Shown here piece after piece: positions 1 through 10,478 of a stretch of 64,000 nucleotides of DNA (positions are counted from its first letter, which is position 1; each line of letters starts with the position of its first letter). Source of the stretch: Gracilaria gracilis (taxonomy: Eukaryota > Rhodophyta > Florideophyceae > Gracilariales > Gracilariaceae); contig JARGSG010000217.1 in NCBI GenBank assembly GCA_030374805.1, positions 62,001-126,000 on the forward strand, written 5' to 3'. The position numbers were made by a program, and so were the translations under genes. A model generated the notes under the pieces. It was given only the letters and a program-made list of their open reading frames with translations, had not been told where the DNA came from and did no database searches.

Positions 1-1
1 G

Positions 2-769
2 AGACAGCTAAAGATAACGAACTTTGTCGTGGCAGCCTTTGATGAAGAACTCTACAGATATGCATTTTTGCATGGACTCCCCGTGTATTTGGAGAACACA
101 GTGATATCTAACGCAAGCATTTTAGATGCCGCCTACGGGACTGACTCTTTTAAGCAACTGACCAAACTGAAATCCAGAATTGTGCTTCGTGTTATGAAAC
201 TGGGTTATGATGTTGTATGGACTGATACGGATATTATTTGGTTTCGAAATCCTTTGAACGACCTAAAGGGCTACGATGCGGACCTTGTCATTCAATCAAA
301 CGCCCCTGATGTTGAGGCGGCCAATGAGTACAGAAGAATCAATTCAGGTTTTTACTTGGTCCACAGCAACAGCAAAACAATCGAAGCCTTTGAAGATGTC
401 ATCGCTTACGCAAAGCGATCAAGAATGTCAGAGCAGCCATGTTTTTATGACGTCATCTGTGGTAAGAAAGGAGAGAGGAGAGTTGGACGCGATCGCTGTG
501 ATTACAAGGGTATGGGTTTGCAACTCCTAGATCGTGGACTATATCCTAACGGGAATACGTTCGGTATGTGGGCGTTGCCTCCAGGAACAATTCTCTTGCA
601 GTTTCCAAACATATTTATCCTGCATAATAACTGGATCAAGGGATCAAGCGAAAAGAGAAAAAGGTTGGAGAAGCACGGATTGATATTGTTCGATAAAGAT
701 CTTGCGATTTGCAAGTATAGTTCTTTATCACAACCTTTTTCTACTGTGTTGGATTCGGACCTGAGATAG
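2..769 (+). CDS. GT77-like nucleotide-diphospho-sugar transferase, 5' end outside window
   Basis: The frame is open from the first bases of the window, so the start and N-terminus lie upstream; the GTG at 29 is only an internal valine. The 255 visible residues match the Nucleotid_trans (PF03407, GT77) fold. There is an ITNFVVAAFDEELY strand, then VVWTDTDIIWFRNP, which holds the DXD-type metal and sugar-nucleotide site, and a late HNNWIKG motif. Plant relatives are Golgi type II xylosyl- or arabinosyltransferases acting on cell-wall glycans. By family knowledge this enzyme would add a sugar to wall or extracellular polysaccharide or glycoprotein. The exact donor and acceptor cannot be told. 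The stop is TAG at 767-769. Confidence 0.82.
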   Translation, partial: RQLKITNFVVAAFDEELYRYAFLHGLPVYLENTVISNASILDAAYGTDSFKQLTKLKSRIVLRVMKLGYDVVWTDTDIIWFRNPLNDLKGYDADLVIQSNAPDVEAANEYRRINSGFYLVHSNSKTIEAFEDVIAYAKRSRMSEQPCFYDVICGKKGERRVGRDRCDYKGMGLQLLDRGLYPNGNTFGMWALPPGTILLQFPNIFILHNNWIKGSSEKRKRLEKHGLILFDKDLAICKYSSLSQPFSTVLDSDLR

Positions 770-863
770 GAACTTACGTATAAGTTGTTGAAAGACAAAC
801 GGGAGTTGAATGTTAATTTACACCTTTTCGAAGTCGAGTAGCGAACCGCTCGTGTCGAAGGTT

Positions 864-913
864 AACTCTTCCAGCTCCCTTAGGATCCAGCTCCCTCAGG
901 ATCTGGAAGAGTT
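864..913. repeat. Inverted repeat enclosing two direct 15-bp copies
   Basis: Arms AACTCTTCCAG (864-874) and CTGGAAGAGTT (903-913) are perfectly complementary. Between and overlapping them are two near-identical copies of CAGCTCCCTTAGGAT, differing by one base. It lies about 100 bp after the glycosyltransferase stop, so a 3'-end structure is possible; a function is not shown. Confidence 0.6.
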
Positions 914-1144
914 TGTTTCACCCAGAGAATTAGGAGCTGGGTTGTCACAACCAATCGGATATACGTCAAGTTTGCACCCACTGGGATCACATTTGCTGGG
1001 ACAGAAAACTGTTTGCAGCTCGCAACCGGGGGTGCTGAACCATGGTGATCATCACTGATCACCTTGTCTTGAGACGTCTAATACGGACTTTTGTCAAGAT
1101 AGATTTCCTACCGTTTCTTGGGGAACACAGGGGATTCTTAGCTG

Positions 1145-1172
1145 AGAGCGTTCCTTTAAATGGAAACGCTCT
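1145..1172. repeat. Short hairpin of the GCGTTTC/GAAACGC type
   Basis: AGAGCGTTCC (1145-1154) pairs with GGAAACGCTCT (1162-1172) around a 7-nt AT-rich loop, with one bulge. A GA-rich tract follows about 40 bp later. Similar hairpins occur at 34534-34555 and 34836-34860. Confidence 0.5.
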
Positions 1173-1573
1173 ATACTGCACCGAAGTAATTAAACTAGTG
1201 TACGCACAAAGAGAGAGAGAAAGCGTAGAGGTGGTCCAGCAAAAGTCTCAAGAAAGGAGGCTATTGAATAAGATGAAGACTGAGGCACTTCTTTCAGGCG
1301 CCAATATGGTAACAAACCAACCAAGGATACCTGACATATGACTTCCATTGCAAATTGTTGACGATCTTGTCGAATATGTGAAAGTTTACCGAATAAGAAG
1401 CTTCTGACGATCTACAAAAACTGCTCTGTCACTCTCAAGATCCACGTTCAACAACGTTCTTTTGGTAAGCATCCTATGCTCTACATATCGTTGTGTTTCG
1501 AAAGCACATATCATGAACAACTCCAACGTTCAGTCAAAACGATTAAGAGAAAGAACCCTCTTGTCGCCAAAAC

Positions 1574-2803
1574 TTAGAGTGTTGAGGTCGAAGTTAAAAT
1601 GCTAGGAAACACCCTCTTCCCTGTCTTCGGATCTCGCTTGCACATCGGGGGATAAACCGCTTTCAGGCTCTTGCTCAAGTACGGTGGAACAACAGCATCT
1701 TTCGGGATGGAAAGTGTAGACCCCTCCTGGTTACTGACATACCGCATGCATCCTTCTCTCATTTCATTCTGTGTTAGACGTACTTCAACTTCTGCCGCCC
1801 TTGCCTCAGTTGCTAAAGCAAACTTCTTCCTCTTGGAGGTCACTCCTCTTAGCACTTTGTCTACCATAGCTGCTCGCTTCTCCCTGTTTCTTTTCTCGGA
1901 CACCATTTGACGAAGTCTTGCCTTTTGCTGTCGCTTCAACTCCATTTCTTCATCATGGTCCCAGTCTTCTTGAACCTCTTTCTTCTTCGCCTTCGGGGAG
2001 TCTAGCTTTGAATACTCAAGTTTCACACTCTCACCTTGTAATGCTCTTTGCCTACTTGTTAACCTTCTAGACCTTTTCGGTTTGGGTTCCTCTGAAGACT
2101 CGCTCTTGAAATCCTCAGAATCTTCTTTATTAACTTCTTCCTCTAATTGGGCGAGGATGTCCTTCTGTCCTGTGATGATTTCACTGCCTTCCCCTTCACC
2201 ACTATCGTTCGTGTAATCGTTGCTGTCTTCGTTGCCATCGACATTCCCATTCTCATCACCCTGATCGACGTCTCTGCTATCACTGCTACTTTCCCTAATA
2301 GTCTTACGTTTCCTCTTGGAACGCGAAACCGAGACAGACGCGCTCTTAGACCCATCGTCCTCATCGTCTAAATCAATATCATCATCGTCTTCGTCATCCA
2401 ACATATCCACACTCACTTCTTGGTCATCTTTCCCATAGAGAAGGTCCTTATTATCATTATCGGGCGTGGCTTCGTCGTCATCATCATCTTCTTCATAATC
2501 ATCATCATCGTCTTCTATTACCTTGCGTGTTTTCTGGGAGCGTCGCGAGGTGCGTCGAAGCGGGATGTAAGAATCGTTTCCATCATCCTCGCTGTGGGCA
2601 GAGTCTTCCCGAAGAATTCTTTTCGTAACGCGGCGACGCGTTGATTGTCGAACGGGACGTTTCTCGGCAACGGGGGAATCGCGTTTGTTCTTTACTCCGG
2701 AGCGGCTTGGTCGCGGGGGCTTGGCACCGCTGCTTCGACGAACACGCGGTACTGAGGGGAGCTTATTAATTTCATCGCTGCTAGAAGATTCCGGTGGCGA
2801 CAT
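1574..2803 (-). CDS. INO80 complex subunit B / Ies2-like (PAPA-1 region) protein
   Basis: This 409-residue protein is taken from the first ATG at 2803; the frame is open a little upstream but only from TTG. The N-terminal half is Ser/Arg basic, then long Asp/Glu runs, typical of a nuclear chromatin protein. Residues about 245-335 hold the PAPA-1 signature: RLTSRQRALQGE, then EEMELKRQQKARLRQMVSEK and a basic KVLRGVTSKRKK stretch, as in INO80B and yeast Ies2. The family binds the Ino80 ATPase and helps nucleosome sliding. Animal and plant relatives end in a HIT zinc finger. Here the C-terminus keeps KRDPKTGKR but not the cysteine pairs, so the finger is lost or lies in an exon I cannot see. Single exon. 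Confidence 0.75.
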   Translation of the reverse strand: MSPPESSSSDEINKLPSVPRVRRSSGAKPPRPSRSGVKNKRDSPVAEKRPVRQSTRRRVTKRILREDSAHSEDDGNDSYIPLRRTSRRSQKTRKVIEDDDDDYEEDDDDDEATPDNDNKDLLYGKDDQEVSVDMLDDEDDDDIDLDDEDDGSKSASVSVSRSKRKRKTIRESSSDSRDVDQGDENGNVDGNEDSNDYTNDSGEGEGSEIITGQKDILAQLEEEVNKEDSEDFKSESSEEPKPKRSRRLTSRQRALQGESVKLEYSKLDSPKAKKKEVQEDWDHDEEMELKRQQKARLRQMVSEKRNREKRAAMVDKVLRGVTSKRKKFALATEARAAEVEVRLTQNEMREGCMRYVSNQEGSTLSIPKDAVVPPYLSKSLKAVYPPMCKRDPKTGKRVFPSILTSTSTL

Positions 2804-4136
2804 GTTCAACCGTGGTGAAGAAAGGTGGAGAGAATCTCACGTGTGTCGCACGTCAAGGACTAAAAACAGATGATCGATAATGGTCCAAACTTGTGAGAAA
2901 GCGAATCGACAGCGAACGATAGGTGAATAAGTGGGGTGGTGTGGGGCTTGGCCAGTCATCTCCGTACGAGAAAATGTAGAAGTTTGCAGGCATTTGACCG
3001 AGGGCAGTCATCCACCTCTGTTGCACGCCTCTTCCGGACAGCGCACTGTCGTTGTACGTATTTTTGTTCATGACGCTGTCAACAGCAGAGATGCCAGCCG
3101 ACAAAATTCGGCTACGCGTCCCGCCCCGTTGAAACGCCAAAATGACTGCAAGGCTTTATTCGGTGCAACAACTCCATCAAAGAATTGTTTTGCATGCTCG
3201 AATGGATCGCCCTGCAGTATGCCGTTTTCGAGATATGATAGTTTGGTTGTAAGCCGACACTTCTTGCCCAACAACAACGACCACACGCAAAAGTACAGAC
3301 AGTGCTGCCATGAGCACTGTACAGCAACTTCGACGAAGAAGATCATGGGTTCGTACACAACAGGCGTCAATACAAGAACACACTAAACATTCTCGTCACC
3401 ACAAGAACGCACTAAACGTTCTATTCCTATAATAGCCACAACAAAACTTGGCTTTATGTTCAAGACTACGAAAGTGGTGTGGGACACAAAGCTACGAAAA
3501 ACCTCACCGTCATTTGTCGAGGGCTTGGTCGCAACAGCGGTCCATTTCTATTTTGCACATCTCAGGAGCTCAAGTATCACAGAGTTTGATGAAATAAGCG
3601 CTATATTGTGCGTATACCAGAAAAAGAAACCACTCCGGAAGAGAAGAAGCCACGGCTAGCTTCAATGTACTGCGATGCAAGAATCCTACTTGTTCTTTCT
3701 TAACACTGGAGGTCCCAGTAAGTTCTTCATCTCTGTTCAAGTCCAGTTATGAACTTGCGAAAGGCCATCTTGTTTCAGTATGAAATAAAGCACCGATCTT
3801 GCTATGGATCATCGTCTCAATCGTCCGCATTATCCCGCCTGAGACAAACAGAACGTTAATCGAGCCGTCCAGTATCAATTGCTATGCGATATAAATATAC
3901 ATACCAGTGGCCTTCACAGATAGTGAGGCGACAAAAATAATAAGCGTGACTTGCGTCTATTAGGCATGCGCTTCTAATTAAAACGATGTCACCGCGACAA
4001 CTCCCAGTTGCATGAGTTCGAATTCCCCGTAGCAAATACGATCGATACAAGGACTCCTCTGACGCCTTGCAGACTCGCCGATGATACCCACAAGCCCACA
4101 CTCACTCCATCTATCGAGCAGAACATCGACACAAGC
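2804..4136. other. Intergenic 1.3 kb between INO80B-like and hydrolase genes
   Basis: This is the divergent promoter space of the two flanking genes. The overlapping open frames on both strands have no recognisable domain. A TTG-initiated frame runs into the hydrolase from 4008, but the first ATG is at 4137. Confidence 0.5.
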
Positions 4137-5312
4137 ATGCATCCTCGAACCAAGTGTGTGACCGTGTACTTGGCTCTCCTCCTATCTCTTCACATATTGA
4201 GCAAACTGATTCAAGCGGGTCAGGCGTCTAGTGGAAATTATTTGTCAGACTCGAAAGCAATCAACCTATCCTCGGCAGCCACAAGCAGCCAGAACCTTCA
4301 TCGGAACAATGCCTTGAACGCGTTCAGCACGTCAGTCCGATTATCAAACACGGGAAAGCCAAATATACTGCAGCGTGTGGTCACGTGGTTCAAACAGGTA
4401 CTCCCGTTTCGCTCATCCTCTACGCAGGATGAAGCAACGCCAGATTTAGCGTCTTCGTCGTCTAGATCAGAACAAACAGATTTTCAACAAGCGCGTGTGG
4501 CAGAGGTGGACGTGACATACAACAACCCATTTACCGCCCGTGCAATCCGCGGAGTCGCCTTACTTCTGCATGGATGCTCACAATCCGCAGAGGACTGGTT
4601 TGAACTCCCAGAGCACAGGATCATCGGTTCCCATATCCTCAAGAGACGCTTCGCTCTTCTAGCGCTCACATCTCAAAACCGCGTGACTGGGTGTTGGAGC
4701 ACACGTTTTCCGGGGCGTGAAAACGACGATGTGAAACGGGTGAAGGTAGCCGTTCGACAGTGGATAGCAGAACAAGGACTGCCACCCTCGACGCCTCTAA
4801 TCGCAGTCGGCGTATCGTCAGGAGCCACGATGCTAAGCATCCTTTCCCTGCAACTGCCGATAGGAAGCCAAGCTCTCTACCTCTCACCCGGAAACCAACG
4901 TGCGTTACGCAACGCAACAAGCCAATACCCAAGCACGTTATTCGTGCACCATACATCCGATCATTATTACGCACCTCCGTCTTCAATAGCAACTTCTCGT
5001 CGCATCCTTGTTCGCAGGAGAGTGGCAATGGTGGGAGAACTATCCATTCAAAGCGTACCGTTTACCGCGCTGACGTTCCACGAACACGAGCCACGTCTGA
5101 CGAAACGAGTGTCACAACGGATTTACGAAGCGGCGGGTCAAAACGAAAATGGTGTTGCGCAAGTACTCCGAGCCAACAGGCTGTCAGACGAGAAGCTGCA
5201 AAGAAGCGCGATGCAGATCGCGCGCGTGTTGCGTGGAGCACATGAACTTTCGGCGATGCACGTGCACAAGGTGACAAAATGGCTGGTGTCACAAAGTGGC
5301 GCGAATGAATAA
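4137..5312 (+). CDS. Secreted or membrane-anchored alpha/beta hydrolase of a plant-like family
   Basis: 391 residues from ATG 4137. A hydrophobic N-terminus (VYLALLLSLHILSKL) looks like a signal peptide or anchor. After a Ser-rich linker the catalytic fold starts at ALLLHGCSQSAEDWFELPE, the HG oxyanion region. Then come the strand FALLALTSQNRVTGCWS and the nucleophile elbow VGVSSGA (GxSxG type). An Asp in FVHHTSDHYY is a plausible acid. Green plants have an uncharacterised hydrolase family with the same HGC...EDW and GCWS pattern, so I place it there. The substrate is unknown. Its stop is 5 bp from the IGPD stop on the other strand, so the two 3' UTRs must overlap. Confidence 0.7.
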   Translation: MHPRTKCVTVYLALLLSLHILSKLIQAGQASSGNYLSDSKAINLSSAATSSQNLHRNNALNAFSTSVRLSNTGKPNILQRVVTWFKQVLPFRSSSTQDEATPDLASSSSRSEQTDFQQARVAEVDVTYNNPFTARAIRGVALLLHGCSQSAEDWFELPEHRIIGSHILKRRFALLALTSQNRVTGCWSTRFPGRENDDVKRVKVAVRQWIAEQGLPPSTPLIAVGVSSGATMLSILSLQLPIGSQALYLSPGNQRALRNATSQYPSTLFVHHTSDHYYAPPSSIATSRRILVRRRVAMVGELSIQSVPFTALTFHEHEPRLTKRVSQRIYEAAGQNENGVAQVLRANRLSDEKLQRSAMQIARVLRGAHELSAMHVHKVTKWLVSQSGANE

Positions 5313-5317
5313 GGCAC

Positions 5318-6256
5318 TTAGGTAGTGGGGTTGGATTCAAGCGCGGCAGCATCAGTTAAGACACCCTTAGAACTTGGGATAGAATTGATAGATCTAGGAT
5401 CATACTCGACGGCCATGCGCATGGCTCTTGCAAACGACTTAAAGCTAGCCTCGATGATATGATGGCTATTGATACCAGAGCGTTGAATGACATGCAAAGT
5501 CATCTGAGCGTTGCCGGCAACGGCGTGATAAAACTCTCGAACCAACTGCGTGTCATAAGTTCCCACCCTCTGTGTGGGGATTTGCAACGAGTATTCACAA
5601 TGAGCACGTCCCGAGAAATCCAGCACGACTTCCACGAGGCTCTCATCAAGCGGGGCGACAAAGTGACCAAAACGACGAATGCCCTTCTTGTCGGCCAGCG
5701 CTTTAGAAAGGGCCATACCCAGCGTGATTGCAATATCCTCGTTGGTATGATGATCATCAATCCACAAGTCGCCCTTGGCGCGCACGTGAAGATCGAACAA
5801 GCCGTGCGAACAAAGCTGCGCAAGCATGTGGTCCAGAAAGGGAATGCCGGTGTGCACATCGCACACGCCGGTGCCGTCGACGTTGACGGTGAGCGTGATG
5901 GCGGTCTCGTTGGTGGTGCGGGACACGGTGGCGATTCTGGGCGGGCGCGACGCGTGCGACGGCGCGACGTGCGTGGACGGCGGCGAGGGAGTCGGCGGCG
6001 AGGGAGTCGGCGGCGAGGGAGTCGGCGGCGAGGGAGTGGGCGCCGGCGAGGAAAGACAAAGCGGAGCGACGCGCGGTGCGGGTCGGCAGTGAGTGGTGGC
6101 GCGGCGCGTGCGCCACGGGCGCGGTAGAGAAGGGGTGAAGCAAAAGGCGGCTGAGCGCATCTGAGCGCCGGTGGGAGCGGTCATGGCGCGGGCGTCCGAG
6201 CGCGACGGAACCGTCGTTGGCACACAGTTGCCGCTCGATGGGGGCGCCAAACTCAT
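5318..6256 (-). CDS. Imidazoleglycerol-phosphate dehydratase, plastid type (histidine synthesis)
   Basis: 312 residues from ATG 6256; an in-frame ATG at 6184 is an alternative start. IGPD removes water from imidazole glycerol phosphate, the sixth step of histidine synthesis, and is plastid-located in plants (HISN5; HIS3 in yeast). The first ~110 residues are Arg/Ser/Pro-rich, consistent with a transit peptide, and contain four PTPSP repeats encoded by a 15-bp tandem repeat. The catalytic core follows, with the two metal-binding motifs [14 protein letters not shown] and [17 protein letters not shown] and the FLDHML motif. Core length fits the family and no intron is needed. The 5' end is very GC-rich and faces FTR1 across a 1-kb divergent promoter. 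Confidence 0.95.
   Translation of the reverse strand: MSLAPPSSGNCVPTTVPSRSDARAMTAPTGAQMRSAAFCFTPSLPRPWRTRRATTHCRPAPRVAPLCLSSPAPTPSPPTPSPPTPSPPTPSPPSTHVAPSHASRPPRIATVSRTTNETAITLTVNVDGTGVCDVHTGIPFLDHMLAQLCSHGLFDLHVRAKGDLWIDDHHTNEDIAITLGMALSKALADKKGIRRFGHFVAPLDESLVEVVLDFSGRAHCEYSLQIPTQRVGTYDTQLVREFYHAVAGNAQMTLHVIQRSGINSHHIIEASFKSFARAMRMAVEYDPRSINSIPSSKGVLTDAAALESNPTT
5986..6045. repeat. Four 15-bp tandem copies inside the IGPD leader
   Basis: The unit CGAGGGAGTCGGCGG occurs four times head to tail, the last copy with one or two changes. It encodes the PTPSP repeats between transit peptide and enzyme core on the minus strand. The frame is kept because the unit is a multiple of three. Confidence 0.85.
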
Positions 6257-7287
6257 CGCACGGGTGATATCTCTCGATATCTACGACGAAGCGAAGCACG
6301 GCGTGCGCGAGCTGAAAACGCAAGTCGGTGTGTATGACACGTGCACGCGCTGGAAAACTGTGCAACCGCGAACACGTGGATCATTCGTAACCGAAAACTC
6401 GTGTGCCTAAAAACCGTACTGTATCTCGTGATGCCAGCAGGGCAACTTCACAGCACCAGTGATCATGATTGATCATGAGGCTGAGCTGGCCAGCTGGACT
6501 TGATATGATGATGAGAGCAGCGCGAAATTACAATAGTGTAAGTAACCACTTGTGCAGGCGCACCTTCCCGCGCCGCCGCCGCAAGCGCGAGCACAAACGC
6601 TGTGCGCGCACACGCGCCGCGCACGCGCGCGCGCGCACTAACCGCAGTGGCGCCACGGCAGCAAGCAACGGCAGCCGCAAACGGCGCAGCGCAGCGCCGG
6701 GAGCGCGCGCGTCACGTGAGCTGGCGCACACGGCGGCCACGTTTGCCAAGCGAGCGCAGCGCCAGCGCACGTGCGTGCGATCAACGCGCGCAAATATGCG
6801 CGCAGCCGGCGCGCGCCGTCGAAAGTGCGCGCCCGCCTGAGTGCTCGCGCCGATCGCGTCGGCCGGAACGCCGCACGAATGACGCACGAGTTCACGCGGA
6901 TGCGGCCCGACGGCCGCGCTTGCCGCGCGCGGGCGACGCCGTTGGCAGCGCTTTGACGTGTGAGCTTGCGCTCCTGCATATCCAACGCGCCGCCACCACG
7001 TGCTGCGGCGACCATCGAGGGCGCACTGCCTTATGACGCAATTTGGACGAGCTCCAGATTCGTGCCTGCGAGATCTTCCTCTTTCGGAGCTCGTCGGTTT
7101 GAACAGTGCCCGTTCTGTTATAAAGCGCTGTCAAACTCCGCTTCTTGTGTAGCTCCTCAAACCGTCAAACCGCGCGCTTCGCTGCTTGTTACAGTTGCTG
7201 TTATTGCCGCTCTGCCACGCGAGTCACGTCTCTCCAACCGCCTTTATCATATCTGTCTTGTGATCTGATACTTGCGAGCTATTCACC
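6257..7287. promoter_or_regulatory. Divergent IGPD/FTR1 promoter with strong CpG-rich core
   Basis: From about 6550 to 6960 the DNA is extremely rich in CG dinucleotides. At about 6601-6646 it is almost purely alternating purine-pyrimidine (GCGCGC-type), a Z-DNA-prone tract. All frames through it are Arg/Ala-rich artefacts of composition. A palindromic TCATGAT-TG-ATCATGA element lies near 6463-6478. Which sequence controls iron response of FTR1 cannot be told. Confidence 0.6.
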
Positions 7288-8784
7288 ATGTCCGTTTTCT
7301 CGATCCCGGCGTTCTTCATCGTCCTGCGAGAAGTGTTGGAGGCATGTCTCGTCGTCGGCATAGTGCTGGCCTACATCAATAAGATCGGTGCCACTCAGTA
7401 TCGTCGCTACGTTTGGTGGGGTACCATCGGTGGCATTGCCATTTCCGTTATTGTCGGCCTTGCGTTCGGCATCGTTGTGTGGACGAATGGCGATCAGCTG
7501 TTCAAGGATGATGCCGAGAAAATCTTCGAAGGCATTACCTTCCTTGTCGCCGCGTCGTTGCTCACGTGGATGATCATCTGGATGATGATATTGGGTAAGA
7601 ACCTGCGTACCAAGCTCGAGCGCGACGTTGACCAGATTATCGATGACGATGACAAGAGTCCACTGCGACGCAAGATTGCCATCTTCTCCATGGTGTTCGT
7701 ACAGGTGCTGAGGGAGGGCATTGAGACCGTTATTTTCCTCATCGGCACTGCCAATGCGGACGAAAACGGCGGCTGGCGCGCTATCCCTCTGCCTGGAATT
7801 CTGGCTATCATTGTTGGTGTGGGTGCCTCCTTCCTTGTGTTCAGAGGCTTGCTGCAGCTCGATATTCTCAAGTTCTTCCTCGTGTCCAGCTTTGTTCTGA
7901 TGGCGTTTGCTGCGGGATTGGTCAGCCATGCGTTCCATGAACTGCAAGAGGTCGACTGGTTTGGCCCTTGGAATCCTTCTGAGGAACGTGACTGGTATAA
8001 TGCCACCATGTGGTCTACAAAGGGTTGCTGTCACGACAAGGAGAATGAATTCTTTGCCATGTTGCGCGCACTGTTTGGATACCAGGATACGCCTACGTTT
8101 GTCGAATGGGCTACCTACTTTGCCTACTGGCTCATCATTGTCGTCGTGTTCATCTGCATCAACTGGGAGCTGATTCGTGCATCGCGTTCCAAAATGTTGT
8201 CCCTTTCGAAGCAACTCTCGGTTTGGGCATTGTTGTTCACGTTTGTCGGATTTGTGTTCTCGCTTATGAACATCACGTGGATTGGTGTTACCACGATGAC
8301 GCTCGGCTTCTTGCTGTCCCTTGTGACTGTCGCCACTGCGTTTGAAAGCACCATGCGTTTGTTGAAGCCGTTGAGAAGATCGAGGAAGGCATTGATGTTT
8401 GGAAGTGGCGTGGGATGGGCCGTGCTCATGTCGTTTTATTTCGTGCTTCATTTGGTTCAGATGAGTTGCGAAGGCTTGGAGGATCGATGCAACCTTGAAA
8501 TGTTCTTCTTCTTTGGGCTCATCTTCAACCCCGACTTCAATATCCAAGGACGGCAGGAGAAGTCATGGCCGGCTATCGCAGTCCTTTCCGTATCCGTTGT
8601 GCTGACAGTGTACTTCTTCAGCGCACTTGCCTTCACTGCTATTATGAGTTCTTTCAATGTTGACTCAGACGGTTACTACGTTGGCGACGACGGTATTGCC
8701 GCGAAACCTGTTCCTATGGAAGAGAAGCTCGTGGATGAAGAGGTCAATATTGGCTCCCCAGAAGGAGTACCTGCTGCGGTTTGA
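7288..8784 (+). CDS. FTR1: High-affinity iron permease, FTR1 family
   Basis: 498 residues from ATG 7288, single exon. FTR1 transports iron across the plasma membrane, taking Fe(III) from a partner ferroxidase in fungi and many algae. Both family signatures are present: LREVLEACLVVG at residues about 13-24 and LREGIETVIFLIG at about 141-153 (RExxE iron-exchange motifs). Seven or so membrane helices follow one another through residue ~450. An acidic DDDDKSPLRR loop sits before the second motif. No multicopper oxidase lies nearby, so a partner would be encoded elsewhere. The C-terminal tail is acidic and cytosolic in the family model. Confidence 0.95.
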   Translation: MSVFSIPAFFIVLREVLEACLVVGIVLAYINKIGATQYRRYVWWGTIGGIAISVIVGLAFGIVVWTNGDQLFKDDAEKIFEGITFLVAASLLTWMIIWMMILGKNLRTKLERDVDQIIDDDDKSPLRRKIAIFSMVFVQVLREGIETVIFLIGTANADENGGWRAIPLPGILAIIVGVGASFLVFRGLLQLDILKFFLVSSFVLMAFAAGLVSHAFHELQEVDWFGPWNPSEERDWYNATMWSTKGCCHDKENEFFAMLRALFGYQDTPTFVEWATYFAYWLIIVVVFICINWELIRASRSKMLSLSKQLSVWALLFTFVGFVFSLMNITWIGVTTMTLGFLLSLVTVATAFESTMRLLKPLRRSRKALMFGSGVGWAVLMSFYFVLHLVQMSCEGLEDRCNLEMFFFFGLIFNPDFNIQGRQEKSWPAIAVLSVSVVLTVYFFSALAFTAIMSSFNVDSDGYYVGDDGIAAKPVPMEEKLVDEEVNIGSPEGVPAAV

Positions 8785-10478
8785 GTGACAAGAATGAGGA
8801 TATCAGTTCAGTTTTGTGCCTAACTATTTCGGAGGCCAATGGTGTTTGTTGAGAGATCTGACTACTGTTCGCTCAAGCGCACCATGTGGAGAAGGTAAAA
8901 GAGCCTGATTCTTGGTTCTTGCAATCGTAGATATGCTGGTTGCCTGTTGCCAGCTAAACTTGTTAATAAATCTATCTAGTCTATCTACCTGTTCAAGTTG
9001 GATTCACGGTGAATACGCCCTTATTAAGAACGGGCCTCAGTTAAATAGGATCGTTCTCTTATTCTCCTGGCAGACGCGGTCGAGGAGTTGTTCTCTCCAC
9101 TACCGCAAAACAATGGAAACGATGGCGATATGAGTCAGAAACGAGCTGAGCTTTCGACCACACACTTTTAGAGCCCTGGAGTGAGTTCTCAGTTGCAGAG
9201 AAAATCAAATGATCGCCTAAAAAGAGTGGTGGTCTACCTCGTGAGAGAACGTGTCTTTCAAAAGAAGCGTTCTGCGCTACGTGGGAATTAGACATAGGCG
9301 CCTCTAAAAAAGAGAGAGAGAGAGCAACAGAGGCTTTCGTCCTCCGAATCACCTGTCTGAAAAACGGCCAGAAACAGCTTCAGATTCGAAAGGATCAGGA
9401 CTGAGAGTTTTACCGGTTGTGCGTGTAACTAAAAGGACTCCGGACTGCAGGTGCTCCTGAGCTTGTTCACGACCACCGTTGTTGACGTCCTTGCAGGTCT
9501 GCCTTTCGCAACTTGCAGGACGCGTCTTGTCCCTCCGTTCTTGAGATGGTGTCATTGATTCCTACAGTCTAGATATTTCAACCAGCATAAGGTTATCATG
9601 CCGCTCGAAATCCTCCCGCTTTCCGCCGCGCTGTCTGCAAATTACGCCTATGTCAGTTTGTCCTCGTCACGCGCAAAGTGCTCATTACACCAACATGTCG
9701 GCTCCACGATACATTCCAGATACTGTACATTCCACATCTTACGATGGATGCTTAGGATGTATTCACGGAAAATAGTAGGACTGCAAGTCTAATTCTGCCC
9801 TATTCTGCAACATGTGATGGATTTCTAGTTCTCTTAGTTGTTACTTTATTCATTGCGTCACATAAAGGTTTAAAGGGCTCTTCACGGCAGCTATAATCTT
9901 CATTTCGGAATACTTCTAATCCTTTCTATTATGGAAAGATTATTTGTGGGGATTGTCACTTTGCTCTACAAATTCGCTCTGATATACATTTGACGCAATC
10001 GTCCAAGCATTGAGGGCCTCGAAAGTCCGAAACGTTTTGTCAGACTTTGCCACAACAAATTGTTGAACGCAGTCACCCTTGTTTACATCTATTTTTCTAC
10101 TATAGCCAGATAGTTAATCACGAAACAATATTGAAATTCGAAATTCGTTTGTGGCTTCCAGCCTAAGGTGCCCATGGTGTGGTCGAAATTGTGGAAGATA
10201 TTCGACAAACTGCACTTCGACGTTTTAACAAAGATGCAAACTGTATCCTCGCAAAGTATCACATTGAACTGCGTTCGAAGAATTTCATGTACTTTCGCAG
10301 AAGTTGAACACAGTCTAGCTACAGAATGGAATGTGAGATAAATCCACTCGGTATGTCAGAAAAAGGTAGCGATTTACACACATTCAGAGATGCTCTTTTT
10401 GCACTGTTCTTACGCCAGAGCCAGAGAACAGTTTGTAGATGAACATATCTACAGCTATCCAAGTGAATCGAATCTTCT

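Larger units (their letters stand above)
770..1573. other. Intergenic, several small inverted repeats, no gene
   Basis: I see no convincing coding sequence here. The stretch holds a nested repeat at 864-913, a palindrome at 1044-1063 (GGTGATCA, 4-nt loop, TGATCACC) and a hairpin at 1145-1172 followed by a short GA tract near 1210. A frame at 1042-1341 has biased composition but no recognisable domain. Confidence 0.5.

Noticed and set aside
1574-2803. Alternative identity as YL1/VPS72
   Set aside because: Acidic and basic runs are similar, but the PAPA-1 motif (TSRQRAL, ELKRQQKARLR) fits INO80B/Ies2 and the YL1 C-terminal domain is absent.
3985-4035. tRNA-like B-box (GAGTTCGAATTCC)
   Set aside because: T-stem bases do not pair and no matching D- and anticodon arms are found on either strand.
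7279-8547. 422-codon minus-strand open frame
   Set aside because: Exact antisense shadow of FTR1, whose RExxE motifs are on the plus strand.
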